Shown piece after piece: positions 1 through 9,135 of a stretch of DNA of 64,000 bases. The notes beneath the pieces were generated by a model. It was not told the origin of the DNA. It saw only the letters and a program-made list of their open reading frames with translations, and did no database searches. The position numbers were made by a program, and so were the translations under genes. Origin of the DNA: Paraliobacillus zengyii (GTDB lineage: Bacteria > Bacillota > Bacilli > Bacillales > Amphibacillaceae); NCBI RefSeq assembly GCF_003268595.1, contig NZ_CP029797.1, positions 2,005,501 through 2,069,500 on the forward strand, in the 5' to 3' direction. The stretch's first letter is position 1; each line of letters starts with the position of its first letter.

Positions 1-448
1 TTTCAAATTGTGATAGTAATATCGTTAATAAATTACCATGGGTAACAATAGCAATATGTTCATGTTCTTCATCTTTTAGTGCTTGATGTAAGACTTCCAA
101 ACCTCTTTTTAGTGCATCATTGGAAGATTCACCACCAGGTAATCGAAAATCAAAGTTAGAAAACGATGTCTCCAACACATCAATCCAGTCATCTATTGGT
201 TCATTACTTAATATTCTTTCTTGTAAGCGACGATCCTTTTCAATTGAGATATGGTGTTCATCTGCATAAGGTTTAATGGTTTCTATTGCACGCATAAATG
301 GACTGGATATAATCCTGTCCAATTTAATTGGTTGTTTATTTAAAAATGCAGCTAAACGATGTGCTTGATTGACACCACTTTGTGTTAGTGGTGAATCTTT
401 ATGTTGCCCTTCTGCCTGACAATGACGAATTAATATAAGTTGTTTCAC
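1..448 (-). CDS. Histidine phosphatase family protein (C-terminus beyond window edge)
   Basis: Partial gene reading out of the left edge of the window. The GTG start at 448 follows a GGAG ribosome binding site. The protein begins VKQLILIRHCQAEGQ, giving the RHx phosphohistidine motif (RHC rather than the more usual RHG), then SSPFMRAIET, and a second conserved His in THGNL near residue 140. These are hallmarks of the phosphoglycerate-mutase-like phosphatase superfamily. The substrate cannot be predicted; such small cytosolic enzymes act on phosphosugars, nucleotides or phosphoproteins. About 149 residues are visible, so only the C-terminal quarter is missing. Confidence 0.88.
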   Translation of the reverse strand, partial: MKQLILIRHCQAEGQHKDSPLTQSGVNQAHRLAAFLNKQPIKLDRIISSPFMRAIETIKPYADEHHISIEKDRRLQERILSNEPIDDWIDVLETSFSNFDFRLPGGESSNDALKRGLEVLHQALKDEEHEHIAIVTHGNLLTILLSQFE

Positions 449-546
449 TACATCATCTCCTAAAAAGGGTTCAGTCTATTATTATACATAAATAGTGGAA
501 ACACAAGTCTGATAAGTAAGTCTATTTTGATTATTTATAATTAATT

Positions 547-750
547 TCATTTTTCTGTGAAATACTCTTTCCTAAAACCACCAATACGATTCGTATTATC
601 TATTATAAAATAGAATTCGTCTGTTTCATTTTTAACGTCGTACACTTTCTCAGGTGTTAAGACATGATTGACTACAAACTTTTTTGCATCTGCATGTACG
701 CATTTGATTTGTTTTACTGTTACGTTATTTTCCCAATTTAAATGGATCAT
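547..750 (-). CDS. DUF6501-like small protein
   Basis: A 67-residue protein starting MIHLNWENNVTVK. I use the ATG at 750 because it follows a GAAGGGAG ribosome binding site; an upstream ATG at 786 would add 12 residues without one. It has no signal peptide or membrane segment and looks like a small beta-rich domain (VYDVKNETDEFYFIIDNTNRIGGF). It resembles the Bacillaceae family DUF6501, recalled rather than searched. No function is known. It is monocistronic, between the phosphatase and the AbrB-type membrane protein. Confidence 0.75.
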   Translation of the reverse strand: MIHLNWENNVTVKQIKCVHADAKKFVVNHVLTPEKVYDVKNETDEFYFIIDNTNRIGGFRKEYFTEK

Positions 751-827
751 GTTTGCACTCCCTTCTTCTATCTCTAAGTAAAGCACTTTACTCTCTTAGT
801 TTATCACGTTTTCTATTAAAAAATAAG

Positions 828-1886
828 CTATTGATTTCTAGATTGGACAAACTTTGGTAAAATCAGTTGAATGATAAAGGGTACTAATAGAACAATAGTG
901 AGTAATCGAATCGTTTGCAAGGAGCTAACAATGGAAGAATCACCACCAACTGACTGAGCAGTTAGAGCCATTTCAATTAAACCTCCAGGTGCAAAACTTA
1001 GTATAGCAGTAGCTAGATCCACCGCTGTCAACATGCTAAATATATACCCAAAACTACCCGCCACTATTATTAGAAAAACGGAAAGCAAAAAGTAATACAA
1101 GGCGAATTTCCCTGCCTTTTGTATATCTTTTAATGAGATCGAGTAACCAAGATAAATACCTAAAGTAAGTTGTGCAAAAATATAGAATACATTTGGTAAG
1201 ATAAATAATTGAATGGGCAGCATTTGCAAGATACCGACTAGTATCATTGGAATAATAACAAGTGCTGCTGGTACTTTTTTCTCAAATCTAAAAGCTATAA
1301 AATAAATGACTACATATAATGCTACTGTCCATAGCGGACCTTGGTTAACAACAACAGCTGATTGCAAAGTAGTTGAATTGACAGGTATAAAATAATGTGA
1401 TGCTACAAAGGGAACGATTAGTAGAACAGACAACAAACGAATGGTGTGAAAAATAGTCACTAGTCCAGTATTACCCTTTACTGACTCACTTAATGCGATA
1501 ATTGCCGATAAACCACCTGGAATACTACCAAGCATACTCGTAATCGGGTCAATAGGTAACCATTTCGACAATAAATAGGCAGCTATTAAGCTAATAGCAA
1601 TCAACAAAAGCGTAAATAAACCATAAGGAATGATATAAGGCATTACATCAGTGAATGTCGTAGCTGTAAAGGTTGTACCAATCTGAATTCCCATTATAGT
1701 AAAACTTACTTTACGTAAAGGTAAAGAAGCTTGGACCTCTATTCGTGTAACTGTTTGAACTGCAAAAATACCTATTAATGGACCTAATATCCACGGTAAC
1801 GGAACATGAAGCCACGTAAATAATAAACCAATAATGACCCCCACTAGGTAACCTGTTCCTAAACGTTTTATGTAAGGCAATGTCAT
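828..1886 (-). CDS. AbrB-family membrane protein (PF05145 type, putative transporter)
   Basis: A 352-residue integral membrane protein with about ten hydrophobic segments arranged as two similar halves. Each half carries a glycine-rich loop: LGSIPGGLSAIIALSES near residue 125 and LSFAPGGLIEMALTAQS near residue 295. This internal duplication is typical of the family misleadingly called AbrB or putative ammonia monooxygenase; it is not the AbrB DNA-binding regulator. The transported substrate is unknown. It lies downstream of msrAB but is separated from it by a terminator, so it is probably transcribed alone. Confidence 0.85.
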   Translation of the reverse strand: MTLPYIKRLGTGYLVGVIIGLLFTWLHVPLPWILGPLIGIFAVQTVTRIEVQASLPLRKVSFTIMGIQIGTTFTATTFTDVMPYIIPYGLFTLLLIAISLIAAYLLSKWLPIDPITSMLGSIPGGLSAIIALSESVKGNTGLVTIFHTIRLLSVLLIVPFVASHYFIPVNSTTLQSAVVVNQGPLWTVALYVVIYFIAFRFEKKVPAALVIIPMILVGILQMLPIQLFILPNVFYIFAQLTLGIYLGYSISLKDIQKAGKFALYYFLLSVFLIIVAGSFGYIFSMLTAVDLATAILSFAPGGLIEMALTAQSVGGDSSIVSSLQTIRLLTIVLLVPFIIQLILPKFVQSRNQ

Positions 1887-1930
1887 AGAAATCCTTCTCT
1901 CAATCAGTTCAATATTAGTTTATTATAAAT

Positions 1931-1969
1931 AAAATGACCTCCTACCACAAAAGTAGCATGAGGTCATTG
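1931..1969 (-). terminator. Rho-independent terminator after msrAB
   Basis: An inverted repeat with arms AATGACCTC/GAGGTCATT plus an inner CTAC/GTAG pair. On the minus strand it is followed by TTTTATTT. It lies just past the msrAB stop codon and also forms a hairpin on the plus strand. Confidence 0.8.
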
Positions 1970-1972
1970 GTC

Positions 1973-2935
1973 TTATTTAAAAAAGGCTGTTAGATATCCA
2001 TACCCTTCTTCTTCCAATTTTTCTTTTGGTACGAATCGCATGGCTGCTGAATTCATACAATAACGCATTCCACCAGCTTCAACTGGTCCGTCATCAAAGA
2101 CATGACCTAGATGAGAATCTGCATCTGTACTGCGAATTTCTATTCTTCTCATGCCATGTGCAGTATCAAGGTTTTCTTGTAATTGGTTACGATCAATTGG
2201 CCTGGTAAAGCTTGGCCAACCACAGCCCGCATCATATTTATCTTTAGATGAGAACAAAGGTTCTCCACTTACGATATCTACATAAATGCCCTCTTGTTCT
2301 AAATCATAATATTCATTTTGATAGGGTGCTTCGGTACCCTTTTCCTGTGTTACTTGATATTGGATTGGTGTTAATTTCTTTTTTAGATCTTTTTTATCAT
2401 ATTTAGGTTTCCAATTGTTCTTAATAAAATCTTCTCTACCAGAGCCTTTTTTATATAAACGATAATGAAAACCTTGCTTTTTATAGTAATCCTGATGGTG
2501 TTCTTCCGCACGATAAAAGGTAGAAGCTGGTAATATCTTTGTTGCAATTGGCTTTTTAAATTTACCTGAATCTTCTAGTTCCTGCTTTGACTGTTCAGCT
2601 AGCTCTTTTTGTTCATCTGTATGATAAAAAATAGCTGTCTTATATGAATCGCCTCTGTCATTAAACTGTCCACCTGGATCGGTAGGATCTATTTGACGCC
2701 AGAAGAGTTCAAGTAATCGCTGATAGGGAAAAATGGTCGGATCATAAGTAATTTGAACCGCTTCGACGTGACCTGTTGTATCGGAACACACTTCTTCGTA
2801 TGTGGGGTTTTCTGTATATCCCCCTGTATAGCCTGATACAACCTTCTCTATACCAGGTTGTTCGTCAAAAGGTTCGACCATGCACCAAAAGCACCCACCC
2901 GCAAATGTTGCTACTGCTTTATTTAATTGATCCAC
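1973..2935 (-). CDS. msrAB: Bifunctional methionine sulfoxide reductase MsrA/MsrB
   Basis: A 320-residue fusion enzyme that repairs oxidised methionine in proteins. The N-terminal MsrA domain (about 8-165) has the catalytic motif GGCFWC with Cys15 and reduces the S-sulfoxide. The C-terminal MsrB domain (about 185-318) has GCGWPSF and [11 protein letters not shown] with the catalytic Cys and reduces the R-sulfoxide. The two CxxC zinc-binding pairs of zinc-type MsrB are absent, so this is the zinc-free form. The start is a GTG after GGAGGA. B. subtilis has separate msrA and msrB genes; fused forms occur in many other Firmicutes. A terminator follows directly. Confidence 0.95.
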   Translation of the reverse strand: MDQLNKAVATFAGGCFWCMVEPFDEQPGIEKVVSGYTGGYTENPTYEEVCSDTTGHVEAVQITYDPTIFPYQRLLELFWRQIDPTDPGGQFNDRGDSYKTAIFYHTDEQKELAEQSKQELEDSGKFKKPIATKILPASTFYRAEEHHQDYYKKQGFHYRLYKKGSGREDFIKNNWKPKYDKKDLKKKLTPIQYQVTQEKGTEAPYQNEYYDLEQEGIYVDIVSGEPLFSSKDKYDAGCGWPSFTRPIDRNQLQENLDTAHGMRRIEIRSTDADSHLGHVFDDGPVEAGGMRYCMNSAAMRFVPKEKLEEEGYGYLTAFFK

Positions 2936-3002
2936 AGATCATTCCTCCAATGATTAATAGTGTTCGTACATAGGTATAGTTTAATTCTTTTTACATTTGT
3001 TT

Positions 3003-3563
3003 TCAAATATATAGTTTAGGTTTCGAACTCTGTGACTGTGTTTGCTTTATTTGTTTGGTATTCATTTCTGTTTCAATATGATAAAGATCATCTGATGATT
3101 CATTAATGGATACTTTTTGTCCTTTATCAACCAATTCGTCTTCCTGGGTTGGATTTGTTACTTGATCTTCATCCTTAATTTCATCTTCATCAAGGACCGT
3201 ATCCGCTTCGTCTTCCTCATCATCAGACTCTTGAAATGCTTTTAATAACGCTAACATAGAAGGTATATTTTTAACCATTGGTCCGTATTGTTGAATTAGT
3301 GGTGTAACAGACTGTGACATCTTCAGCACTTGTTGAATATTGTTTAGTGTTCCTGTAACCCCAGATCCGCCACCTGAGTTTTCTAACAGTTTAGTAGGCA
3401 AATACTTTTGAAGAATCCCCATTATACCTGTTTTTTCAACTGGAGCGACTTGAGAAGGTAATCCTCCTTGTTGAAATGGTCCCCCCCAATAATCAAATGG
3501 TTGTCTGCTAGCTGGTGGTAACAATTGTTGTGTTGGAGGCCTTCCTTGGAAACGTGAAACCAT
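3003..3563 (-). CDS. VrrA/YqfQ family protein
   Basis: A 186-residue protein with a Pro/Gln/Gly-rich N-terminus (MVSRFQGRPPTQQLLPP). It has a conserved core near 70-115, with LNNIQQVLKMSQSVTPLIQQYGPM as its recognisable part, and a highly acidic, Thr/Asp/Glu-rich C-terminus. The core is characteristic of the YqfQ/VrrA family, whose B. anthracis member has variable repeats. No catalytic motif or signal peptide is visible, and the function is unknown; a role at the spore or cell surface is often assumed. It is monocistronic. Confidence 0.82.
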   Translation of the reverse strand: MVSRFQGRPPTQQLLPPASRQPFDYWGGPFQQGGLPSQVAPVEKTGIMGILQKYLPTKLLENSGGGSGVTGTLNNIQQVLKMSQSVTPLIQQYGPMVKNIPSMLALLKAFQESDDEEDEADTVLDEDEIKDEDQVTNPTQEDELVDKGQKVSINESSDDLYHIETEMNTKQIKQTQSQSSKPKLYI

Positions 3564-3638
3564 AATAATCCCTCTTTTCTACTGATTTTGCTATGATATT
3601 GTACGCCATGGAACGGAATCTGTGTAGGTCAGGTACAC

Positions 3639-3676
3639 AAAAAAAGAGCCGTTCATTAAATAAGAACGACTTTTTC
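3639..3676 (-). terminator. Bidirectional-looking terminator
   Basis: Arms resembling AAAAAGTCGTTC and GAACGGCTCTTTTT surround a loop of about nine bases. On the minus strand the hairpin is followed by a run of T. It would end transcription of the DUF2584-like gene before the VrrA/YqfQ gene. Confidence 0.8.
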
Positions 3677-3756
3677 ATTATAGAATAGCTGCATTATTTC
3701 CTGGGCAAGCGCAAAATAATTGTTTATATTACATAGGAGTAGAAGCAAACGTGTCA

Positions 3757-4005
3757 TTAATTGACGCTATAAAGAGAAAGAAGTTGATACGTGCAAATTG
3801 TTTCGTCATTTTTCCAAGTTAGTTCGATAACTTTTCCAAAACCAATTTGATCTGATTCTTGATGGCGTCTAATTTCCATCCGCTCTTGCATGGGAAATAA
3901 CCAATAACCTGCTAATGTGATAGAAAAATGATTCTCAAACCCTTCCACACGTATTTCTTTTGCATCTGTAACGAGTTTTGTTTCTATTGTAAGCGGCATT
4001 GTCAT
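3757..4005 (-). CDS. DUF2584-like small protein
   Basis: An 82-residue protein starting MTMPLTIETKLVTDAKE and ending in TYQLLSLYSVN. The overall shape (a short beta-rich domain, no membrane segment) and the MPL start and YQLLSL end match my memory of the Bacillaceae DUF2584 family; no search was possible. Function unknown. It lies just downstream of sbcC on the same strand, with a terminator after it, so it may be the last gene of the sbcD-sbcC transcript. Confidence 0.65.
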   Translation of the reverse strand: MTMPLTIETKLVTDAKEIRVEGFENHFSITLAGYWLFPMQERMEIRRHQESDQIGFGKVIELTWKNDETICTYQLLSLYSVN

Positions 4006-4056
4006 ATAAAACCCTCCGTTCTATTTTCTTTCATTATACAGTAATATCGTTTCAAT

Positions 4057-7000
4057 TTAAAAAGTAAAGACTGCACGTGATCCTTGTGGAGAAGGTTTAA
4101 TTTGTAACTTCGCATAAATTTCCTCTTTTAATTGTGGTACATGTGAAATAATTCCTAATACACGATTAGATTGTTGCAGTCCTTTTAAACATTCTATAGC
4201 TTGCTCTAAAGATAGTTCGTCCAATGTTCCAAATCCTTCATCAATGAAGAGCGTTTCTAATTGTACGCCACCTGCATGAGCCTGGACAACATCTGCCATT
4301 CCTAAAGCTAGGCTAAGTGCCGCTTTAAATCCTTCGCCACCTGATAGTGTTCGGACAGAACGTTGTTGGCCTGTGTGTTGATCCATCACCTCTAAGTCTA
4401 AACCACTCTTTGCACCTCGTTTTGCGACTTCATTACTGCGTATGAGTTGGTAACGATGTTCTGTTAACTGATCCATCCGTATATTAGCTTGTAATAGTAT
4501 TTCATCTAAGAAAGAAGATAAAACATAGCGCTCAAATGATAATTTCAAATGATTCGTACCACGCGCAAGATCTGCTAATTCAGCAATATCATAATATTTC
4601 TTTTCATATGATTGTTGCTCTTTCACTAATTTTAGAATACTAGTAAGAAGTCTTTCATGTTGTTGTATCCTCAAATCACTTGCATGAAATGCTTGATTTG
4701 TTTGTTCTAGTTCTACTGTATATTTATCAACCATTTCTTTTAACTTATCAAGATCTGGTTCTGTTTGATTGTATAATTGTTCGGTTAATACATGTAACTG
4801 TTCCGTAATCTTTTGTTTTAATTGTGTGTAGTGTTCAATTTCAGTTCTTAACTTATTTAAGTGTTCGATTGATCGTTTTGCTTCTTGATAATGCTTCATA
4901 CTTGCAAAACCAGCTTCTTCAACTTTTTGATTTAAAATTGCTTCCTGTTCTTCTTTTCTATGTGCTAATTCTGTTGTGAACTTTTCAAAAGAGACAAGAT
5001 TAATTCGAGCTTCATCACGTTTTCGTTTACTACTTTCCCATATCTTTTGTTGTTGTTCCAACTGTTTAAACCATTCATCCAATACTTGTTCTGTTTTTTG
5101 AATATGGTCCTGCCATTCATTTACTGTCAGTGACTGTGTTGGAATGTCTGATTTTAATTGTGTTAGTTGCGCTTCTATTGTTAATTGTTCATTCTTTGCA
5201 TCTTCTAATCGTTGCTTCTCTGATTCCAACTCACTAGTTAACTTTTCTATTTCCTTTGTAATCTGTTGCTTCTCTACTTCCGCTTTGTCTAAACGTTTAG
5301 CTTTAATCTCTTCTTCTTTGAAAGCTTGTTTTCTCTTTTCTACTTTAGCTAAAGATTGCATCGTTAGTTCTTTTAAAGCTTCTTGATTAAGGCTATCAAT
5401 GGAAAGATTAAATTCTCCAGCTAGATTCTCAACTAATTCCCGTTTTGTTTCCCCTTTAGACTTTGCATTAACATATGCATCTTGCCATTTTGTTACTGCT
5501 TCCTCTAATTGAACTAAAATAGCTTGTTCTTTATTATATGCTTCTTCTGATATTATAGTTGCTTTATTCGTTGCTTTAGAAGGATGATCTTGTGACCCAC
5601 AAACTGGGCACGCTTCACCATCGTGTAAGTTATTCGCTAATACAGAAGCATGATGTATTTGCTGTTTTTTTTCCATTTCTTGCAAACGTTGACGCTGGTC
5701 TTTTATTTGTTGATTTATATTTAAATAGCTATTTTTCACTTGTTTATAGTCCTTGCGCAATGCTTCTAAATCAGTGAGAGCCTCTAGCAACGTATGGCTC
5801 TTTTTATCTGATTCTTTTGCGTGTTGTAAATCTTTCTCTGCCTGATAATAAGCTTTTGTTTGTTGGGATTGTGTACGTAATAAACCGTCAACTTGTTGAA
5901 ACGCTTTTTGCTTAGCTTCCATTACTTTTGTCACAGATTGTACGTTATCACTTGTTTTAGCAACCTTTTTCTTAGCTGCTTCTAAAGCGCTGTTACGTTG
6001 TGTGTATTGACGTAACTTTTCAACTTGTTTTTTCTTTTCAACAAGTTGGGCTCGTTCTTCTTGTTTTTCTTTTTCCATTTGTTTTTGTTGCTCATACTTT
6101 TCTGTCACGTCTTGAAAACCATTTTCGAGAGTTAGTAGTAACTTTTTTTGGTTCGTTACTTTTTCTTGTTGCTCTTTCCATTCTTGTCGACGATCAGCTG
6201 CTTGTTTCTCATATGCTAGTAATGTATTTGCTTTATCACCCAACAATAACACGTGCCTTTTCTCTTCTATTTCTTTTTTTTGTTGCTCCATGTTTTGCTT
6301 TTCTTTTGTCAGTTGTGCCTTCTCTAGAAATTTATTTGCCATCTGTTTTCCGTTGAAGAAAGCTTCCTGACTATGTTGAAGTTTATCCTTTTCTTTCGTT
6401 ACCCTTTTATTTAAATCTATTCTCTTCTCTTTATCTACTTTTATTTTATCTTGTAGTGCTTCAATAGCTTTATTAGTAGTTGATAGATCTACTAGAGTAG
6501 GATCATCCCATTCTATTTTGTTCATTTCCTGCGTTACTTTCCACTCTGTTTGCTCTAATTGTTCTTTTATATCTTTTGCTTGTGCTTTTAGTGCTTCTGT
6601 TACATCTTGATAAAAATACGTTCTAAATATTTTCTGTAAAATTTCTTCCCGCTCGTTACTATTTTCAGCTATTAACTTACGAAACTCTCCTTGAGGAATC
6701 ATAATCATTTTACGAAATTGATCATAATCAAGACCTAGCATCTCCTCGATTGTTTCGTTAACGTCTTTAATTTTCGAGTGAATTAGCAGTTTTTCACCGT
6801 CTTCTATCTGATAAAGTTCCGCAAGTGCGGGCTCTTCTCGAAATCCTTCACCTCTTTCTTTTAACTTTAGCTGTTTAGGTTGTCGGTAAACGAAGTAGGT
6901 CTTTTCTTTTAATTGAAAGGTAAAAGAAACTGCGGTTTTGTCATCAGGTGTAGCAAAATGACTACGAAATGTATCATGATCACGGTCACTACCACTTGCT

Positions 7001-7164
7001 TTTCCGTATAGCGCAAAGCAAATTGCATCAAATATGGTAGTTTTACCAGCACCAGTTGGGCCTGTTATTAAAAAAATAGATTCATTGCCTAACTCCCTGA
7101 AATCTATCTCCTGTTCTTCCTTATATGGTCCAAAAGCAGATAGTATAATAGATACAGCCCGCAT
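4057..7164 (-). CDS. sbcC: Exonuclease subunit SbcC (Rad50-like)
   Basis: A 1035-residue SMC-like ATPase of the SbcCD nuclease, which opens hairpins and trims DNA ends. The Walker A motif GPTGAGKTT lies at 35-43. Two long Glu/Lys/Gln-rich coiled-coil arms flank a zinc-hook CPVCG near residue 518. The C-terminal half has the ABC signature RTLSGGEGFKAALSLALG near 940 and a Walker B ending in FIDEGFGTLD. The length is normal for the family. sbcD lies immediately upstream with a gap of about one base, so the two subunits are almost certainly co-translated. Confidence 0.96.
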   Translation of the reverse strand: MRAVSIILSAFGPYKEEQEIDFRELGNESIFLITGPTGAGKTTIFDAICFALYGKASGSDRDHDTFRSHFATPDDKTAVSFTFQLKEKTYFVYRQPKQLKLKERGEGFREEPALAELYQIEDGEKLLIHSKIKDVNETIEEMLGLDYDQFRKMIMIPQGEFRKLIAENSNEREEILQKIFRTYFYQDVTEALKAQAKDIKEQLEQTEWKVTQEMNKIEWDDPTLVDLSTTNKAIEALQDKIKVDKEKRIDLNKRVTKEKDKLQHSQEAFFNGKQMANKFLEKAQLTKEKQNMEQQKKEIEEKRHVLLLGDKANTLLAYEKQAADRRQEWKEQQEKVTNQKKLLLTLENGFQDVTEKYEQQKQMEKEKQEERAQLVEKKKQVEKLRQYTQRNSALEAAKKKVAKTSDNVQSVTKVMEAKQKAFQQVDGLLRTQSQQTKAYYQAEKDLQHAKESDKKSHTLLEALTDLEALRKDYKQVKNSYLNINQQIKDQRQRLQEMEKKQQIHHASVLANNLHDGEACPVCGSQDHPSKATNKATIISEEAYNKEQAILVQLEEAVTKWQDAYVNAKSKGETKRELVENLAGEFNLSIDSLNQEALKELTMQSLAKVEKRKQAFKEEEIKAKRLDKAEVEKQQITKEIEKLTSELESEKQRLEDAKNEQLTIEAQLTQLKSDIPTQSLTVNEWQDHIQKTEQVLDEWFKQLEQQQKIWESSKRKRDEARINLVSFEKFTTELAHRKEEQEAILNQKVEEAGFASMKHYQEAKRSIEHLNKLRTEIEHYTQLKQKITEQLHVLTEQLYNQTEPDLDKLKEMVDKYTVELEQTNQAFHASDLRIQQHERLLTSILKLVKEQQSYEKKYYDIAELADLARGTNHLKLSFERYVLSSFLDEILLQANIRMDQLTEHRYQLIRSNEVAKRGAKSGLDLEVMDQHTGQQRSVRTLSGGEGFKAALSLALGMADVVQAHAGGVQLETLFIDEGFGTLDELSLEQAIECLKGLQQSNRVLGIISHVPQLKEEIYAKLQIKPSPQGSRAVFTF

Positions 7165-7165
7165 C

Positions 7166-8320
7166 TTATTTCCCCCTCTCTTGTTCGATTAACGTTTGAA
7201 TAACTTGATCGATATGATCTTCACGTTCTTTCGTAATTGGTTCGCCTTTCATTTCTTCATAAAACGTATGAAATAGTTGTGCATGGGTCATCTTCTGTTT
7301 TTCTTTAATTTGATTTAATTCATTTAACTGTCGGTTCGATTGCAGTACTTTGCGCTCTAGACGTAAAATATTTGGATACTTTTGCCGTAACTTCCCAATC
7401 GGATCTAATATTTGACCATCATCCAGTAAACGAATGTGTAAATAATCCTCTGTTGGTTCCGCTTTATCCCCATTTATAAATTCATCAAAGTAACCTTCAA
7501 TAATTCGCAAATCACGTTTTGGTTGCAGTGGAATACGTGACATGTCAATGGTTTTGTCTGCGGCTAAGTTAATCATCGTAACTGATTTTGTATTACTGGC
7601 TTCCGAGAAAGAATATTTCAAAATAGATCCACTATATTGAATCCAGTCATAGGTAACCTTTTGTGGCTGATGTAAATGGCCTAAAGCTACATAACTAAAA
7701 TCTTTAAATAAATAGCTATCAATATAGGGACTACCACCAATCATCGATAACCTTTCTTCAGAATCAGTTTCCATACCACCAGCAAGAAATGCATGTCCAA
7801 TTAAAACATGTCGTTCTTCCATATTTTCACGTGCTTTTATACGGTCAATAATCGTTTCCATTGCTTGTTGATGTGATTGAATCGTCTCGTCCTCAAATAC
7901 AGATCGAGCATCAGCAGGTTCAATATATGGAATAAGATGAAAATGAACAGGTCCAAATTCGTCATCAAATGTTAGTGATCTCAATTCAGTTGTTAACTTT
8001 GTTTCGATAAAGAGATTATTTTCTCTAAATAAACGACTACCAAATTGTAAGCGATCAGGACTATCGTGGTTACCAGATATAATCAAGATAGGACAATTAA
8101 ATTCCGTAATTAATTGTGTCAAGACACTATCTAAAAGTTCAACCGCTTCTTTAGGTGGGATTGAACGATCGTAAATATCTCCAGCTATAATAATTAAATC
8201 TGGTTTTTCTTCTCTAACAATATCTATTAATTGTGCTAAAACATGTACTTGATCTTCAGTCATGTGAACGCTGTTAACGATTTTTCCTAGATGCCAATCT
8301 GCAGTATGCAAAATTTTCAT
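7166..8320 (-). CDS. sbcD: Exonuclease subunit SbcD (Mre11-like)
   Basis: A 384-residue nuclease subunit. The start at 8320 gives MKILHTADWHLGK and follows GAGGGAGAG; an upstream in-frame start would add about 20 residues of non-family sequence. It has the full set of calcineurin-type metallophosphoesterase motifs: DWHLG, GDIYDR, SGNHDSP, GHAF and GHLH. These bind two Mn ions for the 3'-5' exonuclease and endonuclease activity. It pairs with SbcC, encoded directly downstream. Confidence 0.96.
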   Translation of the reverse strand: MKILHTADWHLGKIVNSVHMTEDQVHVLAQLIDIVREEKPDLIIIAGDIYDRSIPPKEAVELLDSVLTQLITEFNCPILIISGNHDSPDRLQFGSRLFRENNLFIETKLTTELRSLTFDDEFGPVHFHLIPYIEPADARSVFEDETIQSHQQAMETIIDRIKARENMEERHVLIGHAFLAGGMETDSEERLSMIGGSPYIDSYLFKDFSYVALGHLHQPQKVTYDWIQYSGSILKYSFSEASNTKSVTMINLAADKTIDMSRIPLQPKRDLRIIEGYFDEFINGDKAEPTEDYLHIRLLDDGQILDPIGKLRQKYPNILRLERKVLQSNRQLNELNQIKEKQKMTHAQLFHTFYEEMKGEPITKEREDHIDQVIQTLIEQERGK

Positions 8321-8364
8321 GTATTCTACTCTCCCTCTTGCTAAAAAAGCTAATATAAATGGAG

Positions 8365-8388
8365 AGGCCCTAGTATACACTAGAGCCT
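8365..8388 (-). promoter_or_regulatory. Hairpin between the yozE-like gene and sbcD
   Basis: Near-palindrome with arms AGGC-CTAG and CTAG-GCCT around a six-base loop. It overlaps the stop codon region of the YozE-like gene and lies about 45 bases before sbcD. No T-run follows on the minus strand, so it is more likely an mRNA stabiliser or attenuator than a terminator. Confidence 0.45.
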
Positions 8389-8602
8389 ACTTTACTTCTT
8401 GATAGTCATCCCATAAATGATCAAATACTTGAACGGCCTCTTTGAATGGGATATTCCATTCTAAATACCGACTAATCTCATCATATGATTCACTATGTTT
8501 AGGAAAATCATGATCACGAAACATCCATTCTGCTAATCGGCTTTCGTTTGTTACTTTCTTCGCTCCTCGGTACCGCATCATATATTGATAGAATGAGCGC
8601 AT
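8387..8602 (-). CDS. YozE family protein (UPF0346)
   Basis: A 71-residue protein, MRSFYQYMMRYRG..., with the family pattern SFY-Y-YR near the N-terminus, then DHDFPKHSESYDEISRYLE and FDHLWDDYQ. This matches the YozE/SAM-like fold of Bacillaceae. It is small, soluble and mostly helical. No biochemical role is known. The start follows AAGGAG. It is 24 bases downstream of dfrA and probably shares its transcript. Confidence 0.85.
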   Translation of the reverse strand: MRSFYQYMMRYRGAKKVTNESRLAEWMFRDHDFPKHSESYDEISRYLEWNIPFKEAVQVFDHLWDDYQEVK

Positions 8603-8626
8603 TTTTTCTCTCCTTACATGACTTGC

Positions 8627-9118
8627 TTATTTTTTTCGGTCATATTGTATAAAGTAATAATCCTCTTGATTTTTTTCATCCTTTATTCCTTTTGTTTTAC
8701 TAGTGATGATCCACTCTTCTTCGTTGTAGGAAGGAAAATACGTATCACCTTCAAACGTGTTATCGATGTAGGTCATATACATTCTGTCAGCATAAGGCAA
8801 GACTTGTTCAAAAATAGTACCTCCACCAATGACGAAGTATTCCGTTTCTGGGTTAGCTTTATTCCAATCAAGAATTGTATCAATAGAATGGATTATGTCA
8901 CATCCTTCTTGTTGATAGGTTTGATCGCTGGTTAAAATAACGTTCTTTCTTTTTGGTAAAGGTTTCTTAAATGATTCGAATGTTTTTCTACCCATTATAA
9001 TCGTATGATTTAGTGTTACATCTTTAAAGAATTTCAAATCCCGTGGTAAATCCCAAGGCATCCATTGTTCATATCCAATTACCTGATTTTTATCCATAGC
9101 AAAGACAAATGAAATCAC
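8627..9118 (-). CDS. dfrA: Dihydrofolate reductase
   Basis: A 163-residue enzyme that reduces dihydrofolate to tetrahydrofolate with NADPH. I choose the GTG at 9118, giving MISFVFAMDKNQVIG, because it lies eight bases after GGAG. Family motifs are seen: MPWDLPRDLKFFK with the substrate-protonating Asp, IIMGRKTFESF for cofactor binding, and FVIGGGTIFEQVLP. It lies 17 bases downstream of thyA. That arrangement lets the dihydrofolate made by thymidylate synthase be recycled at once. Confidence 0.95.
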   Translation of the reverse strand: MISFVFAMDKNQVIGYEQWMPWDLPRDLKFFKDVTLNHTIIMGRKTFESFKKPLPKRKNVILTSDQTYQQEGCDIIHSIDTILDWNKANPETEYFVIGGGTIFEQVLPYADRMYMTYIDNTFEGDTYFPSYNEEEWIITSKTKGIKDEKNQEDYYFIQYDRKK

Positions 9119-9135
9119 GCTATGCACTCCTTTCT

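Noticed and set aside
6000-6356. Hydrophobic open frame opposite sbcC
   Set aside because: It is the mirror of the Lys/Glu-rich coiled coil of SbcC, which on the other strand always reads as Phe/Leu-rich sequence.
8365-8388. Terminator between the yozE-like gene and sbcD
   Set aside because: The hairpin lacks a T-run on either strand; listed only as a possible attenuator.
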